A program made the position numbers and the translations under genes. Source: Acanthosoma haemorrhoidale (taxonomy: Eukaryota > Arthropoda > Insecta > Hemiptera > Acanthosomatidae). Taken from it: a DNA stretch of 64,000 nt. The notes beneath the pieces were generated by a model, which saw nothing but the letters and a program-made list of their open reading frames with translations, had not been told where the DNA came from and ran no database searches. Numbering within the stretch: the stretch's first letter is position 1; each line of letters begins with the position of its first letter. Below, one piece after another: positions 28,678-38,880 of the stretch. The DNA is taken from positions 124,001-188,000 of the forward strand of contig CAKNEZ010000003.1 in NCBI GenBank assembly GCA_930367205.1. Reading direction: 5' to 3'.

Positions 28678-31600
28678 TTATTCTGCTGGTATCAGTTTTG
28701 TTATGTGGAATAATCCTGTGTCTTCGTTTCTTTTTTCAGTTTTGATTTTAAATATAGTATTTGATATTTTCTCTGCAATTTTGAATGGTACAACCCTAAG
28801 TTCATCTAGTTTTTTCCTATTTAATCTATGTCCGTTTTCAATATATACTAAATCACCTGTATTGAATTCCCTTTCCTTTCTGTTTTTGTCAAATAATTTC
28901 TTATTGTATTCATGTGATTTTATAGTGTTATCTAGAGCTAATTTTCTATCTTCTTTCCAAACCTCTGCATGTGTTAGTTTCCTTAGTTCCTCAGGTAGCA
29001 TACTTGTGTTAGTACCATCTAGTAAATATTTAGGTGTAAAACCTGTAACTGAGTGTTCTGTTATGTTATATTTGTCAACACATTCTCTTGCTATTGTTGT
29101 CCAAGCTTTCTTTTCTTTAGATTCATTGATTCTACATCTTATTTTATTAATTATTGTTTGATTTAATCTTTCATTTATGCCGTTTGAAAATGGTGCATTT
29201 AAGGCTGTATAAATGAGTCTGATATCTTGTTCTTTTAGGTAATTTTTGAATTCTTTAGAATTTAGTCCTGGATATTGGTCTGTTAATATTGTACCTATCT
29301 TGTTCATTTCTAATGTATTTTGGACTATTTTTATAAAATCACTTGCAGCTTGAGTTTTTGAAGTTAATATATGTGCGTATCTTGTATAGTGATCAACTAG
29401 AAGATGGAGGTATCTTTTCGTTGATCTTCGACCACCAAATCCACCGATCGTATCAATCGACACTATCTCATACGGCTTTGTTGCTGGTCCTAATTGAGAC
29501 ATTAATCCATATTTTGCTTGACCTCTAGATTTATTCTTTTTACAAATTTCGCAAGTTCTGCATATATTCTGAATGTTTTTTATTAATTTTTTTGAAGTGT
29601 AATAAGGACATATTCTGTTTATCATTTGCCTTATTCCGATGTGACACCAGTCTATATGTGTATCTCGTATTAATTTAATGCTTAATTTTTCTGATAAAAC
29701 TTCTTTTTGTTTTTAATTTGTTTATAGATTATACCATTTTTATCTGTACTTTTTTTCTTAAGTTCTCCTAATGCTGTATTTTCATTTTGATCTTTAATTA
29801 TTTCTTGTAGTTGGATCATGTTTACTATTTTTAATATTTCTTGGGTATTATCTTTTGACTCTAATACCGGATTTCTACTAAGACAGTCTGCTTCAATATT
29901 GAATTTCCCTGGTATATATGTAATTTTGAAGTCAAATTGAGACAAATAATATGTTGTCACCTAGTTCCTCGTCTGTTCTTGATTTTATATTAAGGTTTTC
30001 TAACGGTTTATGGTCTGAATAAACTTCAAATCTTCTTCCAATTAACCAGTATTCCCAATAATTTATCGCTTCCTTTATTGCTAAGCATTCCAAATATATA
30101 GCTTTTTTTCTTTTTTGCGACTCATTTAATTTTTTTGAGAAATAGGCTACTGGTTTTTCTTTTCCATCTTGTTGGGTTTGTTTCAGTATTGCACCTATAC
30201 CTTCTATTGAAGCATCTGTAAATATCTTAATAGGTAAATCTTTATCGAATATTTCTAGGACTGGTTGAGAGCACAATAATTTTTTTATCTCTGTGAATGA
30301 TTTTTCACAATCTTCAGACCAATTATATTTTATATCTTTTCTTAACAATCTATGTAGTGGATCTAGTATTGTTGAGATTTTTGGTATATATTTGTGATAG
30401 AAATTTATTTTACCTAGAAATTGTCTAACGTTCTTCTGCGTTTTTGGAGTCGGAAAATTGAGTATTGATACTAAATTGTCTTTAATTGGTCTTACTGTAT
30501 TATTTTCTATTATATGTCCGAGATATTTAATTGATTTAGATGCGAACGTGCATTTTTTTAATTTTAATCTGAATCCTTCTTTTATTATGGCTTCTAAAAC
30601 TTGTTTGATATGCATGATATGATCTTCAAAAGTCTCTGAAAATATTAATATGTCATCTATATAATTTTCTGTAAAGTTCTTTAGATTATTTTTTCTTAGT
30701 ATACTTGATAAAATTCTTTGGAAGATTGCTGGTGCTGTTTTTAAACCGAATGGTAGGCAAGTCCATTGATAGTGTCCTTCTTGGGTTATAAAGCCTGTTT
30801 TTTTTCTATCTTCTATCCTTAGTGGTATTGACCAAAATGCTGAATTGATGTCCAGTGATGTAAAATATTTACAATTTCTAGCTTTAATTATTAAATCATC
30901 AATTAGCGGAAAAGGTTGGGCCTGGGTTGTGACAATCTTGTTCAGATCTCTAAAATCGACACATAATCTGGTTTTTCCTTCACCCTTTTTTAATGCAAGG
31001 GTCACTGGTGCAGCAAATGGACTATACGATTCTTCAATTAAATTTTTTTCTAATAGTTTTGCCACTTGCTGTTCTATTTCTTTTCTGTCTTCGATTGTGC
31101 ATCTATATGGTCTTTTACTACAAAATTTTTCCATCAGGAGATCTATTCTTGATTCATAATCTTTCACAGTCCCTATATCATACTTGTCTTTAGCAAATAT
31201 TGTTTTATATTCTTCTATCAATTGTTCTATTTTGAATTTTTTTTCATTATCTAAAGATCTAAATTTATTTTAAAATCTTTCTCTTTAATATGTTCATTAA
31301 AATTTATTTCTATTATTATATCTTTTCTTTGCGATTGTTTTTGGCTTATATTTAGATTTTCGTCTTGCCTTAATTTAAATTCCTTTATTATGTCTAGGCC
31401 TATCAAAAAATCATGAAAAGTCTCATTTTCTACAATAAATACATCTACTTCTTTTTCAATATTGAAAATTTTTAATTTTATTCTTGCTAATCCCTTTGTG
31501 AGTGCCACACCACTAATTGTTTTTAATTGTATTTTGTTCTTATCTATATTATTATTTTTTATAGTTTTTATTAATCTTTTATTAATTAATGAAACTTGAG

Positions 31601-31684
31601 ATCCTGAGTCATAGATCCCTTCTATTTTTATCTTATCTTCCAATACAATGTTTAATTTAATTAGTGGTGTGTTTACTCGTTTTT
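28678..31684 (-). pseudogene. E Pol: protease to integrase, three frame breaks
   Basis: From the right: RVNTPLIK after the slippery site, protease DSGSQVSLIN (31643-31251), a break near 31255, RT and RNase H (31221-29932) with YIDDILIFS and FTDASIEGIG, a break near 29955, the RNase H end with IEADCLSRNP, a break near 29700, then integrase (29625-28678) with CRTCEICKK, VSIDTIGGFGG, ILTDQYPGLNS and NGINERLNQ. All key catalytic residues can be seen. Collinear with D Pol. Confidence 0.9.
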
Positions 31685-32803
31685 TGATTCATTATATATT
31701 TCTACATCTAGGATAGAATTGTTATTTACTTTTTTTGGTGTAGTGTTCTTTTCTCTACTTTCTTCATGTTTTTGGAACCAGCATTTATCTTTTGGGTGGT
31801 ATCTCACACCTTTACCTAAATCTCCACACGTTTTACAAGGTATCTTTACTTCATATTTCTTTTGAGAATCTAATGTAGGTTTTTTTTGAAAATTTCTTTT
31901 ATTTACTAAACATTCAAGTTGTCTCAATTCATTAAATAAGTCTGTAGTTTCTTTTAATTTTTCCTTGTTTATTCTATTCAATATAAATTCTGGTAACCCT
32001 ACTGCTATTAATGCTATAAGTGACTTTATATCCATATCTTTGTTAAAATCTATCAAAAGTTTCTCTTTCCTCAAAGCATAAGCCGTTAACGAACCTTCTC
32101 GATATTTAAATGATAGTGCATAGGTTATATTATTCCATCCATTATCTGTGAAACATTTTAAAAATCTTGTTTTCCATTCAGACCAACCAGCATTTATTGT
32201 TAGTCTTATGAGTGTGGAAGAGTGCCAGTCTAAACTTGGTTTATCCAAAAATAGTTTCATTAGTTCAATTTTTTCCTCACTTTTATCTATTTGAAATCTA
32301 GAACACTCTTTTTCAAAGCTTTCTATCCACTGTTTAGCATTAGTATTTTTGCTTGAAAATGTTTCTATGAGAAGTTTTTCTGATATTTTTTTTAAGTCTT
32401 TCTCGTTATCTTTCTTCTGTGTTGTTTCTATCAGTTTCTCTAGTATTTCCTTTAGACTATGATCATGTGTTTTGTTTGTACTTTCCTCATTTATTTCCTC
32501 TAAATATTGATCTTTAAATTGCAGATTTCCATCTTCATCTATGTATGTGCCCTCTAATTCTTTTGTCATTGTAATCCACACTCTTCTTATCTGATTTCTT
32601 CTGTTTAATGAATTAACTAACTTTGTGTACTTACTTGTCTTTTTCAACTCCACATGATCTTCCATATATTTGAATTCTTCTGGCAATGTATATCTTCTTC
32701 CATCTTCTGTACCAATTGAGGTGATGGCAATTGCATTGGCTTTACTGTCTTTTGGTGAAGTCACTACCGTAAATTCAAAGTGCAGTTTCGACATCATAAA
32801 CAA
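31673..32803 (-). CDS. E Gag
   Basis: Open frame of 376 residues from 32803; a second in-frame Met (MSKLHFEF) three codons on may be the true start, as it aligns with the start of D Gag. It has RVWITMTKELEGTYIDEDG, QWIESFEKECSRFQI, SLDWHSSTLI, the nucleocapsid segment CKTCGDLGKGVRYHPKDKCW and ends at the frameshift site. Same organisation as D Gag. Confidence 0.88.
   Translation of the reverse strand: MFMMSKLHFEFTVVTSPKDSKANAIAITSIGTEDGRRYTLPEEFKYMEDHVELKKTSKYTKLVNSLNRRNQIRRVWITMTKELEGTYIDEDGNLQFKDQYLEEINEESTNKTHDHSLKEILEKLIETTQKKDNEKDLKKISEKLLIETFSSKNTNAKQWIESFEKECSRFQIDKSEEKIELMKLFLDKPSLDWHSSTLIRLTINAGWSEWKTRFLKCFTDNGWNNITYALSFKYREGSLTAYALRKEKLLIDFNKDMDIKSLIALIAVGLPEFILNRINKEKLKETTDLFNELRQLECLVNKRNFQKKPTLDSQKKYEVKIPCKTCGDLGKGVRYHPKDKCWFQKHEESREKNTTPKKVNNNSILDVEIYNESKNE
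31679..31685 (-). other. -1 frameshift heptamer of E
   Basis: Sense TCA AAA AAC GAG TAA, giving A AAA AAC, one codon, stop. The -1 frame enters protease. Confidence 0.85.
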
Positions 32804-32813
32804 ATTGTTGTTT
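32803..32813 (-). other. Self-complementary primer-binding site of E
   Basis: Plus-strand AATTGTTGTTT next to the LTR pairs with LTR bases 32946-32956 (11 of 11). The GTCG of A and D is GTTG here, in both the primer site and the LTR copy. Confidence 0.85.
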
Positions 32814-33126
32814 TATAAGGGTTGCTAGGTCTTCTTATTATAACAATAAGTAATCTGTTTCTCTGTAAAACAAAAGTTTATTTAATTGATAATTAGTTTA
32901 CAACTATTACAAATAAAATCTTAATTCATACCTGTAAAACAAAAGAAACAACAATTACAGTTTATTGTTATGACTGTTTGCACTTTACTTAATTGTTTAC
33001 ACTGGAAAGCCTTTTAAAAACCTCCTGGTCATATGTCGCTAGCTCCACCTAGTGGTAGCCAACTGAAGCACGCGCGTGATAACAAAGCGCTGCTAATTCA
33101 ATTGAAGAAAGCTTACTTTCTTTACA
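32814..33126 (-). repeat. 5' LTR of E
   Basis: Partner of 28314-28626; potential intron 32863-32931. Followed by an 18-bp TA run. Confidence 0.92.
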
Positions 33127-33144
33127 TATATATATATATATATA
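33127..33144. repeat. TA tract between E and the F-type LTR
   Basis: About nine TA units. Confidence 0.95.
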
Positions 33145-33273
33145 AGTAAGTTTGAACGTAACTGCCAAACTTCGGCACATATACGAGATGTCCCGACAGA
33201 GAGCGCTACTATCAAAGGACGCTCTGAGTTGTAACCTCCTGAATATGGGTATGCATGTTAAGACAATGGTCAA
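33145..33273 (+). repeat. F-family solo LTR, first part (split by M)
   Basis: Inverse of the right part of 4233-4544 (AGTAAGTTTGAACGT...). The last five bases GTCAA are the target-site duplication of M. It continues at 37449. Confidence 0.85.
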
Positions 33274-33449
33274 TGTGCTGAAAGAAAAACGAATGTTTAA
33301 CCCTTAAAAAGGTTTTTATTAGCTTAAAACATCAACAGTAGAATAGAGTGAATTTACAGATGGTAACAATGTTATGAGTCAGGTTAGGCAAGGTAAACAA
33401 TACAAAGTAGGGAAAGTTTCCCCCACAGGAGTGGGATTAAATCACCACA
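33274..33449 (-). repeat. 3' LTR of M
   Basis: TGTGCTGAAAG...ATCACCACA, 176 bp. Primer copy at 33314-33334. Confidence 0.92.
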
Positions 33450-33559
33450 TTCACCCTGGGTGATTTGAGGAAACATTTGGCAAAATTTAAAGTACATACA
33501 AATACAAAAAACAAAAAGGATTTGAAACATCATTCATGGTTTACAACATTTAAGGGTTT

Positions 33560-36500
33560 TTAATTTGTTATATAGTCTTTAAGGTAAGATGGAGCCTTGG
33601 ACACACGTCGAGGTCTTGAGGGACACACAGGTAATCCAACTTCAACAGAGGGAGGGCCGTGAACAGATGGAGCGGCAGATGATTCATCTGGAGGTTCCAT
33701 GCGAGGGGGCTCCAATATTGCATCGGGTTCATCATCCTTGGGGCAAGGCTGCTCTAACACTTCAGGAGTTCCTCTAGGTGCCAATTGTCTCAGGGACACG
33801 GTTGACTCTGATCCATCCTTCCTGCGAATCTGGGCGTACTGTGGATTAGCCTCAAGTAATTCCACTTCTTCGACAGGGTCTTCGTATTTACTGAGTCGCA
33901 CGTTCCTTTTGGCGAGCACAGGACCAGGGGTTAACCAAGACGGCAAGGTGACTCCATTGGCTGTGCGGCGAGGATGACTGAAAAATCGTTCGTGGGGAGT
34001 GGAGTTAGTCGCTGTGCAAAGTAGAGAACAAATGGCGTGGAGGGATTCCTGTAGGACCCTCTCCCAGTCCTCCGTCCGCAGTCCTTGAGTCTTCAAAGAG
34101 AGACAAATGGTTTTCCATAGAGTCCCATTGAGGCGTTCAATTTGTCCGTTTCCTGCTGGATTATACGGGGTTGTTCTGCTGGTGGCTACACCGTTTGAAT
34201 GGAGGAAGTCCTTGACTTCTCTAGACATGAAGGAAGCTCCCCGGTCAGTGTGGACATAGGCTGGCATTCCAAACAAACAGAAGAGGTTTTTGAGACAATC
34301 AACCACAGTGGCGGCAGAAACATCATGACAGGCATGTGCAAAAGGGAACCTGGAATATTCGTCGATGATGGTGAGGAGGTAGAAGTTCCGTGATTTGGAA
34401 GGAAGAGGGCCTTTGAAATCTATGTTGATGCGTTCGAATGAAGAGGTGGCCTTTACTAGGGTTCCGGAAGTTTTCAAGTACCTAGGTTTTACTTCAGCAC
34501 AGATGGTACAGCTTGAAGTCATCTTCTTGACATCCTCGAGTGAATAGGGAATGTTCTTACATTTGAGCCAATGGTACATACGTGTAATACCAGGATGGCA
34601 CAACGATTGGTGAAGCTGGAGCAAGTCGGTAGAAATGGAAGCATTACAGACACGGGAGAGAGTGTCTGCCTTGGTGTTGTCCTCACCGGGACGGTAAGTT
34701 ATATCATAAACGAACGGAGCTAGCTCTAGCCGCCATCTTGTGATCTTCTCATTTTTCACCTTACTCCCATGCTTTCGGTCAAAAATGAAAGACAGAGCCT
34801 CCTGATCAGTTATAAGGCGAAAATGTTTGCCAAGAAGAAATGCTCTCCAATGTTTCAAGGATTCAACAATTGCCGCAGCCTCTTTTTCAATTGATGGATG
34901 ACCACTGATTTCGGATTTGCTTAGTGATCGTGAAAAAAACGCAACCGGCCGTCCATCTTGACTAAGGGTAGCTGCCAGTGCAAACTTAGAGGCATCGGTT
35001 TCCACTATAAGCGGGCGAGATTCATCAATGGTTGTGACGACCGAGTTGGCAATATCCTTTTTTAGCTTTTCAAAAGCAGAGGCAGCCGATGGATTCAGCG
35101 GAAATGTTTTGGCATCAATCAAGGCCCGGATTTTATCTGAAAATTTCGGTAACCACTTCGAGTAATGAGCAAAGAAACCAAGAGCTCTCTTCAGTGATTC
35201 GGAGTTATGTGGCAGTGGCATATTCAACAACGGGGCAAGCCGTGCAGGGTCTGGCTTGATAGAATGGAATGAAACGAGATGTCCCCGAAGTTTTACGCTT
35301 GCAAGATGAAATTTACTCTTCTCCTTGCTGATTTCGATGCCGAGTTTATCGAGTGTCAACATAAGTTTGTTTAGATTCAGGTCATGGTCAGCCTTATCCA
35401 TTCCACACACAGTGATGTCATCGAGGTATGAATAAACTCCAGTGAGGTTTTCGGCGGTTATTATTTGGTCTATTGCGCGTTGGAAGCAGGCTACTCCATT
35501 AGTCACGCCAAAGGGTATGCGTGTGAACTGATAAAGCTTACCCATTGCTTCAAAACCAGTATATTTCTTCTCATCTTCACATATTGGGATCTGATGATAC
35601 GCCCGCCGTAAGTCCACGACACTGTAATGCTTGTAATTAGCAACTTTTCTGACAAGTTGGTCAACATTTGGCAAGGGGTAGGCATCAAGTAGTGTATACC
35701 TATTTATCGTTTGAGAATAGTCCATCACAAGTCTCTTCTTTCCATTGTTATTTACAACCAATACCTGAGCTCTCCATGGTGAATTGCAGGGCTCAATCAC
35801 TCCTTCGGAAAGCAACAGAGTGATTTCTGTCTTGATAAACTGAGTGTCTTTGTCACAGTATTGGTGGGACCTTGTGGCAATTGGATGACAGTTAGGAGAG
35901 AGATGGTCAAAAAGACGTACAGGGCCAATCTTAGCTACAGCATACGAACAGATTGTGAGAGGTGCCTTGTCTCCACCAAATTTTAGCAGAATATTTGAGT
36001 GTGCTCTGAGTATATCGTGTCCGATGAGAACATCGGAACAGAGTTCTTTCAAAACAGTCAACTTACACTTAGTGTAAGTGTGTTCAGCAATTTCTAGCTT
36101 TACGAGAATAAAACCCTCAACTTCGGTCCATAACGACGTGGATGCCATCGATACTCGTCCTGCATCAGGCATAACTTGAATGTTGTGTTCACGGACAAAG
36201 TCAAGGCTGACGAAGCTACTAGAACTCCCAGTGTCCACGAGGCAGTTACAGGGGATTCCATTCACAAGAGCAGGGGTAACAGCATGGCTTAACTGAGGTA
36301 AAAACCTGTCATTCAGTGATGCTAAAATAGCTGCAGATACAGGTTTGGTTTTCTGAGCATTTTTCTTAGCTTTCCGACATACACGGGCATAGTGGCCCTT
36401 GATTTTGCAATTGGCACATTCTGATTCAAGAGCGGGGCAAGCTGAGCTCGGATGGCGGCTAAATCCACAAAAGAAACAATGGCTGCCCTTCTTCTGACCC

Positions 36501-36925
36501 GTTCCAGCACAAAGATCGTTCAGATCATCTGATTTGGGTGTCTGAGAGCCGGGGTCAACGGATTGTGCACCAGAGTGGGAGGAGTTCCTCCCAATAGCCG
36601 AGCAAGAGAAATCATTAGCGCCATTTGAGTATCCTTTAGCTTGTTTATGGGCCAGCTCGAGAGCTTGTGCGCGTTGGATGACGTCATCAAGGCTCAATGT
36701 TTTAGACTCCTCAAGTAATCGTTGACGGATTTGAGAAGAAAACAGTCCATTAATAAGAGAATCACGAATATACTGATTTTTATGATCTTCAGCAGAAACA
36801 GCCTTGAAGTTACAATCCTTTGCCAAGAGTCTCAGAGCTTGAACGTATTGGTCAACACTCTCCCTTTGTTGTTGTTTACGCATAGCCAAATTGTGACGTG
36901 CAAATATTTCCCCTTTCTCCTTAAC
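33560..36925 (-). CDS. M Gag-Pol polyprotein
   Basis: A single minus-strand frame of 1,109 residues from the first Met (36889), open a little further upstream. Order: Gag capsid part (VDQYVQALRLLAKDC), CCHC knuckles at residues 138-151 and 158-171, protease DTG at 219-221, RT with VMDYSQTINRYT, VVDLRRAYHQI (about 424) and YLDD 488-491, RNase H with ETDASKFALAA and TDQEALSF, integrase with HQSLCHPG and CTICAE, INIDFKGPLP, HTDRGASFMS and NGQIERLNG. The usual (I/V)DF...DRG...E core is present. Gag and Pol are in one frame, so no recoding is needed at that boundary. Confidence 0.92.
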   Translation of the reverse strand, partial: VKEKGEIFARHNLAMRKQQQRESVDQYVQALRLLAKDCNFKAVSAEDHKNQYIRDSLINGLFSSQIRQRLLEESKTLSLDDVIQRAQALELAHKQAKGYSNGANDFSCSAIGRNSSHSGAQSVDPGSQTPKSDDLNDLCAGTGQKKGSHCFFCGFSRHPSSACPALESECANCKIKGHYARVCRKAKKNAQKTKPVSAAILASLNDRFLPQLSHAVTPALVNGIPCNCLVDTGSSSSFVSLDFVREHNIQVMPDAGRVSMASTSLWTEVEGFILVKLEIAEHTYTKCKLTVLKELCSDVLIGHDILRAHSNILLKFGGDKAPLTICSYAVAKIGPVRLFDHLSPNCHPIATRSHQYCDKDTQFIKTEITLLLSEGVIEPCNSPWRAQVLVVNNNGKKRLVMDYSQTINRYTLLDAYPLPNVDQLVRKVANYKHYSVVDLRRAYHQIPICEDEKKYTGFEAMGKLYQFTRIPFGVTNGVACFQRAIDQIITAENLTGVYSYLDDITVCGMDKADHDLNLNKLMLTLDKLGIEISKEKSKFHLASVKLRGHLVSFHSIKPDPARLAPLLNMPLPHNSESLKRALGFFAHYSKWLPKFSDKIRALIDAKTFPLNPSAASAFEKLKKDIANSVVTTIDESRPLIVETDASKFALAATLSQDGRPVAFFSRSLSKSEISGHPSIEKEAAAIVESLKHWRAFLLGKHFRLITDQEALSFIFDRKHGSKVKNEKITRWRLELAPFVYDITYRPGEDNTKADTLSRVCNASISTDLLQLHQSLCHPGITRMYHWLKCKNIPYSLEDVKKMTSSCTICAEVKPRYLKTSGTLVKATSSFERINIDFKGPLPSKSRNFYLLTIIDEYSRFPFAHACHDVSAATVVDCLKNLFCLFGMPAYVHTDRGASFMSREVKDFLHSNGVATSRTTPYNPAGNGQIERLNGTLWKTICLSLKTQGLRTEDWERVLQESLHAICSLLCTATNSTPHERFFSHPRRTANGVTLPSWLTPGPVLAKRNVRLSKYEDPVEEVELLEANPQYAQIRRKDGSESTVSLRQLAPRGTPEVLEQPCPKDDEPDAILEPPRMEPPDESSAAPSVHGPPSVEVGLPVCPSRPRRVSKAPSYLKDYITN

Positions 36926-37143
36926 ATAGATCTTAGTCAGAGTTTCTATCGCTTCAACATCAGTTCATAAACATTGAACGAAAGGAAATTTTGGAGTACC
37001 TTCAGTTTGTCAGCGTCTTCCAATGCTTCGATAGACAAGGACATGAAGTTTTCGAAGGTTTTCAGCCAATGTGAGAACTCCTTTCCAGCAGATGGCGAAT
37101 CTGGACTGGCACTGAATTTATCGGGCTTTAGATACCTGTCCAT
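36926..37143 (-). pseudogene. M Gag N-terminus, shifted frame
   Basis: Starts MDRYLKPDKF at 37143 with HWLKTFENFMSLS and LQNFLSFNVYE, then a one-base disturbance near 36960 moves the reading out of the long frame. This is the only clear defect in M. Confidence 0.8.
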
Positions 37144-37245
37144 CGCGGATTACAAATGTTTAATGTAAAAAACGAAATCACAAACCAAACGACGGCACTG
37201 TAAATATCGCGGAACCCGAAACTTCAAAACACGAATGAAAGAGAA

Positions 37246-37266
37246 TGATGTTTTAAGCTAATAAAA
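37246..37266 (-). other. Self-complementary primer-binding site of M (21 bases)
   Basis: One base from the 5' LTR, these 21 plus-strand bases are the exact reverse complement of LTR bases 37307-37327 (and 33314-33334). No tRNA-like TGG start is present at the LTR edge. Confidence 0.85.
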
Positions 37267-37267
37267 T

Positions 37268-37443
37268 TGTGGTGAAAGAAAAACGAATGTTTAACCCTTA
37301 AAAAGGTTTTTATTAGCTTAAAACATCAACAGTAGAATAGAGTGAATTTACAGATGGTAACAATGTTATGAGTCAGGTTAGGCAAGGTAAACAATACAAA
37401 GTAGGGAAAGTTTCCCCCACAGGAGTGGGATTAAATCACCACA
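37268..37443 (-). repeat. 5' LTR of M
   Basis: TGTGGTGAAAG...ATCACCACA, 176 bp. In sense direction the primer copy ends in AATAAA, so primer copy and poly(A) signal overlap. Confidence 0.92.
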
Positions 37444-37618
37444 GTCAACACTTATTATCGACAATTGTATTGATTCAGGTTAGTTATAAGTTTTATTGGT
37501 TTATTGTTATATTTGTAGCGCTAGCTAATGTGTACATATGTTTAATATTACAGTTCTAAACTGCATCTGCAAGTGTTCGATTTATAACCTGAGAACCTCC
37601 ACCTCCTTAAGTTTCTGA
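37444..37618 (+). repeat. F-family solo LTR, second part
   Basis: Begins with the duplicated GTCAA, then the primer-type ATTGTATTGATT, CAG|GTTAGT (donor 37479) and TTACAG (acceptor ending 37553). The last 14 bases of the LTR are missing; TATATA and the G LTR follow. Confidence 0.85.
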
Positions 37619-37624
37619 TATATA

Positions 37625-37905
37625 TGTAAGTTTCGAATTCATATAAATCGGACACTTGCAGATGTAGTTTAGAACTGTAATATTAAACATATGTACACAT
37701 TAGCTCGCGCTACATATATTACAATAAACAAATAAAACTTGAAACTAACCTGAATCAATACAATTGCCGATAATAAGCCTTGATCATTGTCTTAACACTG
37801 TACAGCTCTTATATAACAGGTTACACAGCTTGGAGGGATACTAGCGAGCTCTGTAGGGACATCTAGCATATGTCCCGAAGTTTGGCGGTAACGTTTAAAC
37901 TTACA
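37625..37905 (-). repeat. 3' LTR of G
   Basis: 281 bp, TGTAAGTTTCG...AACTTACA; same family as 4233-4544. Primer copy AATCAATACAAT at 37753-37764; potential intron 37675-37749. Confidence 0.88.
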
Positions 37906-38732
37906 TCCCCCCTTTTTGAGACAGAGGGTAAAGTCCTTTCGAATAAGGCATGAGCTTACTAGCATGAAATGAGTTTGACTCCTTTTTACGAAATCTACTA
38001 TCTATTAAAAATATTACCTCTGAGATTTTCTCTTCTATTTTGAACGGTCCTACTCTGATCGCATCTAATTTATCTCTATTCATTTTGTTGCTGTTTTGTA
38101 TATATACAAGGTCTCCAAATTAATATTTAAACTTTATAACATTTTTATCATAATACTTTTAATTTTGGTTATGTGTCTTTTCTGAGTTTTTATAAGCTAT
38201 TTCCATATTATTTTGTAAATTTGTAATTTTATTTTCATTTAGTTCGTCTGGTACAAATGATGCATCTATTCCAGTTAATAAGTAATTAGGGGTAAACCCA
38301 GTAGAACTATGTACCGTGTTATTGTATTCCTTGATACATTTTTCTGCTACTATTGGCCACAATTTATCTCTATTTTCATGAATTTTGCACCTTATTCTGT
38401 TAACTAGTGTTTGATTTGTCCTTTCATTTAATCCATTAGAAAATGCACAATCTACTGCTGTAAAAATTAATGTTATCTTTTGTTTATTTACATATTGTTT
38501 AAATTGTGCTGAATTTATTCCAGGATATTGATCTGTTAATAATGTTTTTATATTTCCAGCTTTCTCTACTTTCTTGATTAGATTAATAAAATCTTTTACA
38601 ATTTGTGTTTTTGAAGTGCTGATATATGCGTATCTTGTGAAATGATCTACTACCAAGTGTAGATATTTTGTTGTACTTTTATTCCCTTTGAACACTCCTA
38701 TTGTATCTAAAGATATTATATCTAGTGGTTCT
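37906..38732 (-). pseudogene. G integrase core and C-terminus
   Basis: Minus strand: ISLDTIGVFKG (first Asp) near 38715, HFTRYAYISTSKTQ, LLTDQYPGINS (second Asp), NGLNERTNQ (Glu), HSSTGFTPNYLLTG, a break near 38155, and the C-terminal MNRDKLDAIRVGPFKIEEK. The DDE residues are present but the frame is split. Confidence 0.8.
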
Positions 38733-38880
38733 TGTCATATGGTTTGGTTATCTCTATTAAATGAACAAAGCCGGCTGACAATATTAATCTAACCTACATA
38801 ACTTGTGATTCAAATGTACTTATTTAATAGTTAATAAATTATTACTTATATTCAATCAACCTATGTCTTTCATTCTGACA
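38733..38880 (+). repeat. 5' LTR of H
   Basis: 148 bp, TGTCATATGG...CATTCTGACA. Its final A is the first base of the gag ATG. Confidence 0.95.

Larger units (their letters stand above)
28314..33126 (-). mobile_element. Ty3/gypsy element E, young but damaged
   Basis: 4,813 bp. The 313-bp LTRs (28314-28626, 32814-33126) differ at one base by eye. Gag is open; pol has three frame breaks. Polypurine tract GGGAGGGGGAGA precedes the 3' LTR. Same clade as D. It could be mobilised by D proteins only if its distinct primer site is tolerated. Confidence 0.92.
33274..37443 (-). mobile_element. Ty3/gypsy element M, recent insertion in an F-type LTR
   Basis: 4,170 bp, 176-bp LTRs that are nearly identical, target duplication GTCAA (33269-33273 and 37444-37448). 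One long Gag-Pol frame with a single upstream frame break. Gag with two CCHC knuckles and a pol ending in LPSWLTPGPVL and AQIRRKDGSESTVSLRQLAP suggest the CsRn1-like branch of Ty3/gypsy; lineage not certain. It has a self-complementary primer site in place of a tRNA site. Confidence 0.92.
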
